From NCBI GenBank assembly GCA_018881555.1, contig JACAXG010000063.1, forward strand, positions 3,931,930 to 3,995,929: 64,000 nucleotides of DNA, read 5' to 3'. Positions within the stretch are counted from its first letter, which is position 1; every line of letters starts with the position of its first letter. Below the pieces are notes generated by a model. The model saw nothing but the letters and a program-made list of their open reading frames with translations, was not told the origin of the DNA and did no database searches. Positions 38,941 to 50,920 of this stretch are shown in pieces. Both the position numbers and the translations under genes were made by a program. The DNA comes from Amblyornis subalaris. Lineage: Eukaryota; Chordata; Aves; Passeriformes; Ptilonorhynchidae.

Positions 38941-41771
38941 ACCATCAAATAAATAGTATCTTAAAACTGTAATTTCATGCCTCGTGGATAATCCTGGGAA
39001 AGATATGACAGTTCAAAGAGCTAATTAAACAGTGGGAAGACTTTGAGGCATTTTCACGTGATATCTCTAAGATCAACCAAGAAACTCAAGCAAAGATCCT
39101 TGTAAAGAAAGAATACAAGGAAGNCAAAAATGTGAAAAACTGGTTGGATTGTAGCTGACCTGCCAGAGCTGTCTCTAGAGCTCTGTCTTGTGCCAGGGAA
39201 GGGTAATTGCTAAGAAACTGTGTTTAACCAGAAGCCAAAAACTCCTCTCTAGCTGTGTGTCAGATTTTTAGGTGGAGTTGCANGAACTGGTTTGTCATTG
39301 TGTCNCTACTGCNTTCTCCCAACCTTCNCTATAATCTAGGCCATGAATTATAGATTATTTTATAGCCATTGTTTCAAAGAACTGCTTATCCCCTAATAAT
39401 TACCTGCAGACATGCTGATACATATTGAGTTCTAAAAAAACCAGCACGTAGATACGACCTGCAGAAAGCAGACCTTTTGACTGCTTTCATTCAGGTTACA
39501 TGAGGTAATATTTTGCTGCATTGTGTCAATTGTTAGGAAGCTTAGGATGACACCATTTCCTAGGGTTTAAATGATTAATTAGAAGCTTGGGTCGAGATGT
39601 AAAATTAAATACTTGTACCAGTACAATCAGCTTTACTTTTTGCGCACTGAAACTGTAATGAACTGCTCTGTGAGGCCAGACATTTCCTCTAGTAAAAGTG
39701 GAAATTCAACTGGTATGCAGCTCCTTGGCAGGAGATAAAACGAAACCTAATTGCTTAAGTTATATTTGCAAAATAATTCTAAACCACAGGACTGTTTCCC
39801 TTTTCATTTTTGCTGCAAAATTTAAAGGTCTTTTGAGTGGGTTTTTTGTTCCTCTTATCCCTTTACCTTAATAATATTTGATACACGTTTAAAATGTCAA
39901 ATTTCATCATCTTTATCACCACTGAAACTTCGGCAGAACTGAATAAAGGAGCATACTGTGAAAAAATGTGCCTTTTGACCCAAGGTACTGATAACTGTGA
40001 TTCCTGGTTTTTATTGGAAATAAATTACATTTGCAGATAGGCTAAATATTCCTTCCCAGTTCAGAATTCAGACTTTCCTTTTGTTGCCCAAAAATTAGTA
40101 GGTAAAAGCACCTTCAAACTGATTTCCCACTCCTTTAGCCCTGGATCTAGCGTGAGGCTGGCAGCACGCTGGATCAGTGTTCTGGCAGTGCTCACTTGTC
40201 ACAGCCTGTAGTGGTTCCTGGGCATGTGTAGGTGGTGATGGCAGGAGGAACTACCACAGCTCTTCCCTCCTCCTGCTGATCTGTGGTTTGTGGTCTTATC
40301 GTAGAAAAGGACACTTGGGTGGGATCAGAAGTCTAGGCCTGGGAGTGTTCTTGCTCGTGACTGAGTTTAGTGTGTTCTCCCACTAGATTACAGGACACCG
40401 TGGAGCTGTGGGGGGTTGTGGGATCCTGGGGTGGCCAGAGGTGGCCTCAATTTCCAGTATGGAAAGCCAAAGGAAAGCAAATCAGGGAAAATTCATGAAG
40501 AAACTTCTCATAGTTTATCGAGGTTTATGACCTCTGTGGTTAATTTCTAGTCAGAAAAACCCAATGGGAGCTGACAGACACGGGATTTGAGGTTTTTGTT
40601 TCTTTTTATTTTTCATTTGTCCAGCAAAAACTTCTAGATCAAGCAATGTAACTTTCAAAGCAAGTATTTTACTGATTTTTTTTTTAAACTTTTTTTTTAA
40701 TACACACAATATGGTGGTTCTTGTCACGGGTTTTAGAGGTGGCCTATCCAAGCAAAACTTTGGGCAAGTGAATAAGCACAGTTTTATGAATATGCACATG
40801 GAGAGCAGCAGTGAGGAGCTGGATTAAACGAGACAGTTTTGTGAATAAGCAAGTCTGAAGCCACAGAAGTTATAGCTGCACTGGTGAAATAATAGTTTAC
40901 CCCCCTGAGGACATTGCCTTACACTGAGAGAGGATTGTGTGCTGCTAATGACTGCTGGAAGAGGAACATCCTTTACGAGAGGTGGGGCTTGGCACAGCTC
41001 TGGANCAAAATCTGTGATGCTGGGACCTCTGTTACACCATTTTTTCCGTGTTTCTGGTGGGATTTCTCTTACTGTGCTCAGAGCCCTGGCATTGATGGTG
41101 TAATTTGGATGTTGTGTGCATCTCTATGCTTGTGATGTTTGGAGCATTGGAATGTGGTTCTTCCCTAAAAAAGTGGGCACGGGTGGTGGTGGGGAATATT
41201 CCCAATACTTTTCTATAACATAAACAGAGCTCCCTTTCCCTGCCTAGTACTTCAAGTGAAACACAACACTAGATGAGGGTGGGCAGGTATTCTTGTGCTG
41301 AGGAAGGACAGCATGACAAAAAGAAAAGCCATCACCATTTAGTCTCTTCCCAGCAGTAAATGAACCTAGCCAAAGCCATTTTTTATTAGTAGTATTTTTC
41401 AATGCTAAAACCTAACTTGAGATTCCAGGCAAGTCTAATTCAAATGTAACATTAAACCACACTAGAATATCTGTTCCAGTTTAAATAACCAGAGGTAGCA
41501 CACCAAAAAGTCTACACTGCAGAAATGGTGATCTTTTTTTAAACAAGTATTAGTTAATTTAGATGAATAGTTTTTACNAGACTGCCCCAGAGAAATTATC
41601 CCTAACAATTAAAGTAACTATATTTCATGCTAGCGAAGACATTTTCAAATATCAAAAAGTTACTTAACTATCAGTTGTGCTTCATTTAGTAGTTCTTGAT
41701 GAATTCATCAGCTAATTTAAGCTTCATTAACTGATTCTTGCAATAACATTCAGAAATATTATAATTATTTC
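38941..41771. other. noncoding stretch, nothing recognised
   Basis: No gene or nameable repeat was seen. A modestly GC-richer segment around 40130-40450 leaves a few frames open but has few CpGs. Several Ns cluster between 39120 and 39330. Confidence 0.5.
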
Positions 41772-41908
41772 TCTTTTAAATACAGGGAAACTGAGGTAGA
41801 CAATTCAGGTGGTTTGCTGATGGCCATGTACAGCATTCACTCTATAAACAAAATTGAAGGTTAGGTTCCCACGGCTTCTCTTCTGGTATTAAAACCACTA
41901 GCCCTGAT
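41772..41908 (+). repeat. possible MIR/L2-like ancient fragment
   Basis: The words ttaaatacagggaaactgagg, then tagacaattcaggtggtttgc, then tggccatgtacagc parallel the widespread 'ttttacagggaaactgaggcacagagaggttaagtgacttgcc-aaggtcacacagc' block. A possible end is aaaccactagccct ('aaccactagacca'). It is diverged but the word order is consistent. Confidence 0.5.
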
Positions 41909-41920
41909 TTGATACCTATT

Positions 41921-42026
41921 TAAAAAAAAAAAAACAAACAAAGCAAAACACCACCACCAAGACACAGCACAACAAACAGACAAAAACCAAACACACTTCA
42001 AAAAAAAATCCCAACCAAACCANCCA
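41921..42026. repeat. A/C-rich low-complexity tract
   Basis: More than 100 bases contain almost no T or G: a 13-base A run, then aaacaaac, accaccacc, caaaaacc and ccaaccaaacc units. It is the largest simple tract in the window and lies just after a MIR-like fragment. Confidence 0.75.
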
Positions 42027-45000
42027 GCCTTCCGTCTTGTTTTACAAAATCATCAATTTCACTGTACTGGCTATTCAAACAGAGTCTGAAAATTGTTCCA
42101 ATTAAATATATTTTAGAAAAGGCTTTGAGACCTGATAGAAATTAAAACAATAAATTTTTGTTTGCAGACCAAGTTTTATTACTTCATGGTTTTTCCATTT
42201 ACTGACTCTATAACTTTAAGTGTGCTTTACAACTGTTTGTAAGGCTGGAAATGTAACATCTTTTCTGTCAGAAACATTTCTGTAAAGTACGCATTTTAAC
42301 CTTTCACAAGTTATCACAGTAATGCATCCAATTTATTTCAAGATTTTCAAAATCCCTGTGGCCAGATAAAAGCACCCACCACAGAACTCACCTCCACTTG
42401 AGCTGAATGACCTGCAGAACCGGTAGTATAAAAGAGCTGAGAAATAGCATCCTAAATTTGATTTCCCCTACCACCCCTTTCAGATTTCCAACTTGCTGTA
42501 AAAAAACGACAGGACTGAACTTGTGCAGACAGGCTGATGACTTTGAGTGTGGCAGAGAAGCACAGGCAAAAAGATGAATAGAGTTCCTCTGGTTCTTGCG
42601 TAAGTGCATCAGACCCACTGGTATGTGCTTCCCCCAGTCCCTGAGCAAACTGGGGCAGAGGAGCAAAGCTGGAATGCTCTTACTGCTCAGCCAGCAGTGT
42701 CAGGATTGCCTTCTGTGCCTGACTCTCTCTGTTTTCCACACGAGGAAATCCACTCCTCACTAAGGCTGTATTTAAAAGCGAAATTTAACCCATTAATGAA
42801 GGCGGATTCTGTCCTTATTTAGTGACTAATATTGTTGTTTTCTGGAGCCTGGGGAGGCAGCAGCATTTCAAAGCCAAGTCATTTGACCCCAGACTTTTAT
42901 TAAAGTGTCTAGGAATCTCTCATCTAGTTAATCATGTTCTAGAATCTAGTTATCATATCTTAAAGGATACCAGAACTGCAAGATTGGTGGGTTTCATTGT
43001 TGCTGCTGAGTTGGAGTATGTGAAGCTGCTGTGAGTACAGACGACAGGTACTCAGCACATGTAACAAATTATTATACATACAATTATTATTTTATAGCAG
43101 AGATATTGAATACTGTTTAGAAGATAATACCCAATGATTGTATTGAGGCACAGAACAAGAGGATGAACATGTTGGTTGGTGCTTACTTTGCTTTTTGACT
43201 AAANAAAGACTGGTGGTGTTCTTCTTCAGCTACTACATGACTACGATAGTCATGGATTTGTTTTGAAGAGCAGAAAACCAGTAGTTGCTTATTTACTTTG
43301 AGCAAACTTTCTTAAGCTCTCAATCTATTGTGTATCTTATGATGTAAGGCAAAGCACCAATTCTGCCCTTCAACGGTATTTTGGTAGGTTAGACACTGAG
43401 TCCCTTCCTTTCCTGGGATATCTCCAATTCCCTTTGGACAGGGTAACAGCTTCCTCTCTACCGTGTCACAAGTTTCCTTTACAAAGCATCCACCTCTGAG
43501 CATTCTTGCCCATCTGTATTCCACTGCTTTCTGTAAAAGGATGTGTTCCAAGTGACTCTGAACTGGTGATTTGTGGAACAGCCCTTGCAGGGACAGCAGG
43601 TACAGCTCCCTCTGCCTCCTTGGGCGGNGGTAGTGGAGCTCCACCCTTCCCTTTCTTCTCCTGACCAGTGCTGCCNGTTGAATATTCCCGTGTTGCCTGA
43701 AGCTGAAGTTGTTCTTGCTCCAACTGTTTACATGTAAATAATTTATATGCTTGTTATNAATGGAGTTGGAATGGGGGGAGGGGACAGGCAAGGCAGACAC
43801 AAAACTTGTTTTCTTCTAGGTGGGAAGGAATTTTACTGTTCTTGGAGCCCTAGGGTGTTTTATTCGATACTTTACAGTGTTGACATCTCCAGATTTCGAC
43901 ATCTCTTCTTATCAGGATGTTTTGCCTCAACACTGATGAAGGTAAAATATCTGGAAAAGTCTATCACTTTGTAAAAAGCTAGCTGAAAGAAAATTAAATA
44001 TTTACAGGCTTTGTAGGCAGATTGGTGAAACACACCTGCCATGGTCCTAATAGAGGTGCTTCTCACTCTATCGTATCTTTGTCAGTGCTCGTTTCCAGTG
44101 AAGGGAAGGACAACCTGAAGTACTACAGAGAAACACATAAATTACTAATATCCTTTTGTGTGAAGTTATTCCAGATGTAATGCTTTAATATTAATATGGT
44201 CCCTTTAAACCTTCTAAAAAGGCACTTAACAGACCTCAGGTCCTCTGACTTGTATAGCTAAGAATGAAAATTGAGAATATTAAAGATCTGAAGTGTTTCC
44301 TCATATCTGATCACAAGCCTGTTGACATTAGTGACATTAAAATTATTACTAGTGACATTATAATTATGACTGCAGCCAAGATGGATGTGACATTCGTCTT
44401 TGAAAGGAGCTAAATGTTTGCAGATACAAGTGGCAAGGTTTACATTTCCTTAAGTGGTCTGGAATAATGCTTTATGTGCTAGGAGCCATAATGTGCACTT
44501 ACAGGTTTCAGACTTCAGCAACAGAGCTGTCTGGACCAAGCCAGGAATATTGAAATCTATAAGGGATATGTTCTGAAAATAAAAACCAGCAAACTGCACT
44601 TGTTCAGCCCATCTGCTGCTTTTGTTGTCTGATATTCTAAAGCAGCCTGAAAAATTGCAGGTTACTAATTGTCCGTGGTTTTGTTTGCTGTGTTTCCACA
44701 GCATCTGACACTTGATCTTCAAAGGCTGTTGGATGTCAAGCACTCTGGTGTTAGGTGAATTCATGCTGCTTTCATCTTCTCTATTTCCACTGTATGCAGG
44801 GATCCCTCTTGCATGACANTGTGGTTGAAATGCTTCAACTGGAAGCTGTGGAAGATGTTTCATAAGCTTCAAGAAGAGGGTGCTTTGCCTCCAAGAAACA
44901 AAATGGTATGGTTTGCTGCCCTTTCCTTGTTATCAGAAACTCCTGAAAGTTAAAATGATGTTTCCTCCACATCCTTTTCTCGAGTCAGTGNTGTACCCAC

Positions 45001-45960
45001 TCAATGATGTTGAGTTATATTGCTGTGAGTAAAGAAGCTGCTATAGCACTGTGGAGAAACTTGGCAGGGGTCCTAGTTTCTTTCCATTCCCTTTCTATTT
45101 TAGAAGGAATTAAGCAGCTGGTGTTTTCTATCTGACTGAAACTGTGCTTTTACACATGCTTTTATGGTGCAATTTTGACTTTATGAAAAAGGCATAAATT
45201 ATTGTTGTCGTGATTCTGGTTTCTGCTGTTAAAGTCAGGCTTACAGGACCAAACTGCATCAAAACAACTTTTCTTTTAAAGAGCTGCTTGAAAGTCCAGA
45301 CTATGAAGTGGTATNTGGTATTGTTGAAGTGTCTCAGAAACACCTGGAGATGTTGCAAGAGCTGGTTTCAGATCCCTTAAATCTGACAAGTTGAATTTGC
45401 TCTGTAGAAGGCCTGGAAGAAGAGCTGTCAATCCTTCAAGTCTGGCTGGATTGACTTGGAAAGCTGTGAAGATCAGTATTACAAGGGAAATAAGCAAAAA
45501 TATATTGAGGTTGAACTCTGGGGATGAATTGTTTCAACAGTTGTAGTTACAAATGCAGGTTCCTTCTAACTTCATTACTCTTGAAGATTGTAGGTCTCAG
45601 CAGCTGGAGGTTAAGAGCAAAGCCTGTATTTTTCTCCTGAATGGCTGAGGGCATTTTTTTTATGCCTTATGTATTACAGACGAGCTGTATTTCTTAATAA
45701 TTTNAGAATAAGGTTGGAGGATGCCACCTGCACAGGACTGTAACTTATCCAGCCATCATTATGGATAGGAATTCTTTCAGGGCCTTAATTACTANGGAGT
45801 AGTTAGGATGAGGTACTAAACGATGTTTGCTCCATCAAGAAAGAAGTAAACTGNAGGGGGATTATCAGGTGCTGACTGCTGTGGTCTTTAAGCCTGTAAA
45901 AGCAGAAGCGTGGCACTGAGAAGCCCTGACTGCGAGAGGAGGAGGCCTTTGCAGCTGCCT
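42027..45960. other. noncoding stretch with the longest chance frames
   Basis: The longest open frame of the window (162 codons, 43312-43800 minus, three ambiguous codons from Ns) and a 140-codon minus frame (44450-44872) lie here. Neither shows a domain, a signal peptide or a convincing splice context. Such lengths are expected about once by chance in 64 kb. A 21-bp tandem duplication lies at 44329-44370. Confidence 0.45.
44329..44370. repeat. 21-bp tandem duplication, two copies
   Basis: Copies at 44329-44349 and 44350-44370 both begin tagtgacatta and end in -attat-ac, differing at two positions. A partial tgacatta just upstream (44323-44330) suggests an earlier slippage step. Confidence 0.8.
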
Positions 45961-46343
45961 CACGGCGGGGCGCTGCTCCGTGCCTCTCTTCAAGCGCCTT
46001 AGGTGGCCGCTTACAAAATAATGTCACCGGGCTCCTGGCCCTGCGAGCGGCCGGGCTTTGTCCCCTCGTTACGCGGCTTTTAGGGCAACAAAAGGCGAAG
46101 GAACGCGTGGCAGCTCCTCAGCGCTCCTCTAATGACCCGGGCTAGCTCCCCCGCTTCTCCGCGCCAGGCGANCAAAGGCGGCCCCTCCTGTCGCTGTGCC
46201 CGGGCTCTGTGAAGGACACCCGGCCACCCTCGGAGAGGGACCTGCGAGTCCCGNCAGGATGGAGAGGTAAAACCGGGAATGTCAAGTCTGGAAAAACTGA
46301 TTGCTCTCGTCTATAGCGCCCGACACGCTCGAGTGCACGCACC
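45961..46343. promoter_or_regulatory. CpG island, candidate promoter
   Basis: By hand count about 36 CpGs fall in roughly 380 bases, close to or above the number expected from the local C and G content. The rest of the window is strongly CpG-depleted. G+C is around 60 percent against roughly 40 percent outside. CpG islands in vertebrates usually mark transcription start regions. On the plus strand an ATG at 46259-46261 is followed by GAGAG and a donor-like GTAAAA at 46267. On the minus strand a stronger donor-like CAG|GTAGGT has its boundary near 46351. Direction is therefore undecided. No protein could be traced from either start. Confidence 0.7.
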
Positions 46344-47200
46344 TACCTGTTGTAAGCTAGGCTTTGGCATCACTGAAGCTGTTCTAATTACATTTGAACA
46401 TCAAAAATACTACTAAATGAAGAAATAGAATATTAAATAAAACTATTAATAAGATACTACTATGAATCAAAATTATTTTTCATCTTTGGTGGTGTGTGTG
46501 TCTTTATTGTTTCCCCCCTTAGTGTTGATAGTATTTTTCACGAGTTTTTAACGAAGGCAGGAAAGTTTTGGTGCCTGTGAAATATCTCGCAAAAGNTGGC
46601 ACTTTGTGTCCTTGGTCTAGTAGATGGCAGGAGGAAAAGGAAAACACTTGTCTCATTGTCTAAACTGAATGAATTACAAAAATAAGGAGCGAGTATGGGA
46701 AATGGAGGAGCCTTTTTCAGCTTTTTAATTTTGATAAAACCACGTTAATGATATTAGAAAATACTGAAATTGTTATTATACAGCTAAGGTTCTGGTTTGA
46801 NTTTTTCACAAAATAATATGTTCAGAGTGAGAAGATTTGGACCACGGTTTTCATCTCCTTGTTTGCTTCAGTGTCTTGGAAAACAATTGTCATTAATTTT
46901 AGGAAAAAGTTACCAACTTCAGTTTGTTCTTTCTCACATAATGTAGTGATTGTTCTGTGGAAAATATATCTGTGGCCAGATGCTGTGTTCCCAGCTCAGG
47001 ATTTTGGAGGCAGTCTTGCCTGCATAAGGACTGTAGAATTTTGATTGGTGTTTAAAGCATGGCTATATATAAAAAAATTGTCCTGCTTTCATGCAAAGCT
47101 TATGATTGATTTGTTGTCTCTGCTCCAAGTAGTTCATCTGNTTAAATATCTTTCCAGAAATTGAGGTCTTTTATATTTAATATATTATTCATTATACTTC

Positions 47201-47275
47201 TCCAAGAGCAAATATTTCATTTATATAACTCTTTCATGCAAAAAGAGTTATATAAATGAAATATTTGCTCTTGGA
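47201..47275. repeat. perfect 34-bp inverted repeat, 7-base loop
   Basis: The left arm 47201-47234 and right arm 47242-47275 are exact reverse complements over 34 bases, separated by catgcaa. Pairing fails at the next base outward (47200/47276) and inside the loop. The arms start tccaagagcaaa and end tttgctcttgga, with an AT-rich middle. RNA from either strand would form a long uninterrupted hairpin. No transposon terminal motif or target-site duplication is evident at the edges. Confidence 0.95.
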
Positions 47276-48329
47276 ATTAGTGTTAGATGGGTAGTGATTT
47301 TTCTGATTAAGTGTTTTGAATTAATTCCAGCAAAAATAATAAAATCATAATAAAATAATTCTGGGGGTGTTTTTAAACTAAGAATGGAAAACCAGACCCT
47401 GGCCTTAGCTCTAAAGAGGAATAAATGCATAATCATAACTGTATTTAATGNATATATTTTACATGAACACAAATTATGGAGTGTCTATGAAAACTCTGTT
47501 TCTTTATACCAAAAGTCCTCTCTGTCCACAGCCTTCCCATTCCTCATCTCTTTAAATCAAGTCAAGTGCTCAAATCNTTATGCTGTGAGTTTTGTCTGAT
47601 TAGAGACCTGATGTGTGACATCTGTTATCACTTCGGATTTTTTTAAAATTACAGCGGATGAAATACAGTATGACCTGAAAAACTTTGTAAATTAGACAGT
47701 CTTTCTCTGTTTCAGTCAGATGAGTTAAATTAATATATAAATTAATATCTTTTTCACATTACAAAAGATGAGTCAATTTTAAAATAGTTCACTTGCTCTT
47801 TTAAACTTTGGCTCTTACTGTAGCTTCTAATCTGGTGGTTTGAATAGGTTCAGTATCCCACCGTAGAGCTTGGCTTGGGATTGTTGTTTATTGCCTGACA
47901 TTATGAGTGCAGTGTAGCATCAAGAAGAANCAGCAGAAACTGGCATAGTTATGGCAGCCCAGCAAACAAATGTGCCTGCACTTCTTGTTTCTCCTTTACA
48001 GAAAGGTGCAGAGCCTGTTGGCTGGGAGGAGTGCCAGATAGAGACTCTGTGTATCTTAAAAGCAATCTCCTCGAGTAGGTTGCTAGTTCATCACCACCAT
48101 GGTATTCATGTTCTGTTAGAATGATAAAAGCTTAACCCATCCCCACTCCTACGTGCTGCCTTCAGAGTGTTTTGTTTTGCAGATCTTTAGAAGTTATTGT
48201 AAGTAGATGCATCTGGGGGAGGGCTCACCAAAGGAAACCCATCTTTGGCATTTTCAGTTTCTCAGCTGGTTCTCAGGCAGTCCCCGTCCGTGCAGGAGGC
48301 AAATGGGATCTGTTCCTTCTGGAGCACCT

Positions 48330-48480
48330 GCAGTCAGGGTGGCCTGGGATGCTGGGCAAAGGACTCGCAAGAGTAACCCCAGGCACCTCTCTGTGCCACT
48401 GCTTCCAGTAATAAAAAGGAGAGGAAGAATCTGACACTGGCAGAATCTGCTGTGATGTTCTGAGAGAAACTGAGAAGAAT
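48330..48480 (+). repeat. weak MIR-like fragment
   Basis: The words gctgggcaaaggactcgc, then cacctctctgtgccactgcttcc, then agtaataaaaagga resemble the MIR core 'ttgggcaagtcac', 'cctctctgtgcctcagtttcc', 'gtaaaatgggga'. Divergence is high and the assignment is tentative. Confidence 0.35.
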
Positions 48481-49788
48481 TATTGGTCATTATTTTCACG
48501 AGCTTTGGGCAGGAATGCATTTGATATTCATCTGTGAGCAGCACTCAAGATATACTGAGGAGTATGGCACTGCTCTGAAGTAACTATTATCCTCTAGGTA
48601 CATGAGCACACAGAGGAATAACCTGAAAGTTAGCCTCCTTTCTTCCAGCAGGCTGCGTGCTTGGTGTTAACTTTTTCCCCCATGAATTGGGAAGCAGATG
48701 ATGCTGTACTTGCTCTCTCCACAAGCAAGTGCAGGCAGTGCTGGAAAAACACCTTCACAGGTTAGCAGTGTCAGACAGAGGCACGTTGCAAGTAGAGACA
48801 CTGGAAAAAAATACAGATCTATTTTTTCCATCATAAAATTCTGCTCATTTCCCTAGCTCTTCCTCAGTGACAGGACTGCAGGCCCTTGCCTCCTGCAGAG
48901 CCATAGGTAGGACACTGTGTAGTTGCTGTTTGCAGTGCTACCAAGAAAACACTCTAAAATGTGAAAGGCTTAAAAGACCGGCATGAAATTTTATCAGCTT
49001 ATCATCATTCTGTCATCTAAAATGACTGGATTTAACACTAGTCTCTTCCATAGACTACACTAGGAAAAGATGAATCCCATAACACCTATTGCTTTATCTT
49101 AGTATTAGTTCATGTTTTTTGTCTGATTTTGAAGCATTTGTGGCAGAGATTTTTTTTTTTCNATCTCCTCCAATCACTGCTAAGGGATCACTTCCTAAGT
49201 GATGAAGGCTACTGCCAGCAGTCCTTTGCTACAGTGGGCAGAATTTCTGTGCCAGTTCATTGCTGATCTGCATACAAAGATGTGCAACAACTTCATTTCA
49301 GTGCTTGATTCCCTAAATTACACAATATGAAACTACCCCGGCCCAGTCACCTGCAGAAGTGAAGAGAAAGTACTGTTCTGCTAGAGAACCCTTGATTGCA
49401 GTTTCAAGTATGTTTTTAGACTAATCTTTGCTTGTGGATGATCAATTGTGGCATGTAGTGACCTTCCTGATGTAGCCAACAAGTACTTCATACTGCTGTT
49501 TATTAAATCCTCACTGGTCTAAAACAAACGTGACATTCATTCTCTTTGGTTAGTTGTGTTCTCCTGACAGTGGACGCCTTTCACTCCTCTCTGTCTGGCC
49601 ATCCCTTCTATACAGCTCCTAAAAAATGGGGCACCAACTGCAGGAAATTATTTATAGACTCAGTCACCAACAACTCTATCAATTTTAGCAAATATTACAC
49701 TTAAAATGCCATTCAATGTGCTAATGAACTCTTAACCTGTTAGTGAAGTTGCTGCAAACACCATTCTTATCTTGAATTTCTCTTACAT

Positions 49789-49812
49789 ACATTAAAGAAT
49801 GTTCTTTAATGT
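49789..49812. repeat. 11-bp perfect inverted repeat, 2-base centre
   Basis: The arms acattaaagaa (49789-49799) and ttctttaatgt (49802-49812) are exact reverse complements around tg. This is a near-continuous palindrome that would favour a cruciform or dyad rather than an open loop. Confidence 0.75.
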
Positions 49813-50880
49813 GTAAAAATGATGTACAAATTATACAGTTAATGTTGTGTCACTAATTCAAAATTTCCTGTTTCACGCTGAGCCTTTGTTGCATCTTTGT
49901 ATTCATGTGTGCCATTTAATGCTCTATTGAGCAATATTAAAATGCCAGAACCATTCAATAATAGAAATCGTTCAGCAGAGGCATCCAGAGCCTATTCATG
50001 TCTCACTGAAACAAAGCGTTTCCTGGATTGTTTGTTACCAGTTGTTTGTGGGGCTTTCAACTTCTAGATTACCCCTATTGCTGTTTGTATTTGAGTGATA
50101 CCTAAGAGAACACCAAATTTAGAAAACNTGGATGAAAAATTTCAGAAAAATAGTAGAAAATACTGTTTTCATTATCACATTTTCAGTTCTTGGGGTGTTT
50201 GCATGTGTTTCTTGGTGTTCTGGTTTATTGCCTTTCTCCATGTTCCTCCTGGTTCACAGGGTTTATCTCATACAGAACCAGCATGATCAAAATATCAAAA
50301 TCAGCCACTATTTCTAATTTTGTCACTATTTCTCACGAGCCGATCAATTAAAAATTAAAAATTTACCAGTCTTCTTNACAATTGTTGAAATCCAAAGAAT
50401 ATTAATACCTATAGAAAATATTAATCCTTTCAGTGTTTAAACAAAATGTTTGGGACCAGTCTGTGAAAATATCTCACAACAATTAAAATGAATCACAACC
50501 TAATTAATTGATTTCCTACTTCATTTCACACAGTCATGACCCTCATAACATCTCTGACGGTGACATCTCCATCGTTATTTCCATTTAACCTCAGCCAAGA
50601 ATTTGTCACAATGGAATAGCTAAAGCAGACTTTACGTGAGCCTTGCCACCATCGGGTCCACCAGTGTCACGTTCCTTTACTCGGTGTAAAGTGGATCTTT
50701 TGTAATAATTGGGGCAGCAGAAGAACAATATACATACTGTGGTCTGACAAAGACTCCTTTCATCAGATTGTAATATTGTACATTTCACTCTGCTGAAAGG
50801 GTTAAAAGTAGCTGTTTTCAATCCCAAAAATAAATAAGAAGTTTCTTATTCAAAAATTATTACAGAGCCTTTTTAGTGGG

Positions 50881-50920
50881 GAAAAAAAAAACCAAAAAAA
50901 CACACTTCAAAAAACCCTAA
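50881..50920. repeat. A-rich low-complexity tract
   Basis: Three A runs are separated by cc, cacacttc and ccct, with the same composition as the tracts at 14073 and 41921. Confidence 0.65.

Noticed and set aside
43312..43800. Longest open frame, 162 codons on the minus strand
   Set aside because: No recognisable domain, ambiguous codons from Ns, another minus-strand frame open across the same bases, no promoter or clear splice context. A rough estimate gives about one frame this long by chance in 64 kb of six-frame sequence.
43894..43942. Micro-exon-like interval with tcttatcag acceptor and gaag|gtaaaa donor
   Set aside because: The pyrimidine tract is short and the peptide is unfamiliar. 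Such weak pairs occur many times in the window.
44450..44872. 140-codon minus-strand frame
   Set aside because: No signal peptide, domain or repeat structure, and the length is within chance expectation.
45276..45497. 73-codon minus frame with a hydrophobic start and leucine-rich helix-like body, less than 1 kb from the CpG island
   Set aside because: It looks protein-like at first glance, but it contains an N-derived ambiguous codon, has no splice or promoter linkage that I could establish, and resembles no known family.
46142..46342. Arginine-rich 66-codon minus frame inside the CpG island
   Set aside because: It starts at GTG rather than ATG and contains N-derived codons. A CpG-rich sequence gives arginine-rich open frames in any direction.
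49187..49203. 7-bp inverted repeat atcactt/aagtgat
   Set aside because: It is too short to stand out from chance stems in 64 kb.
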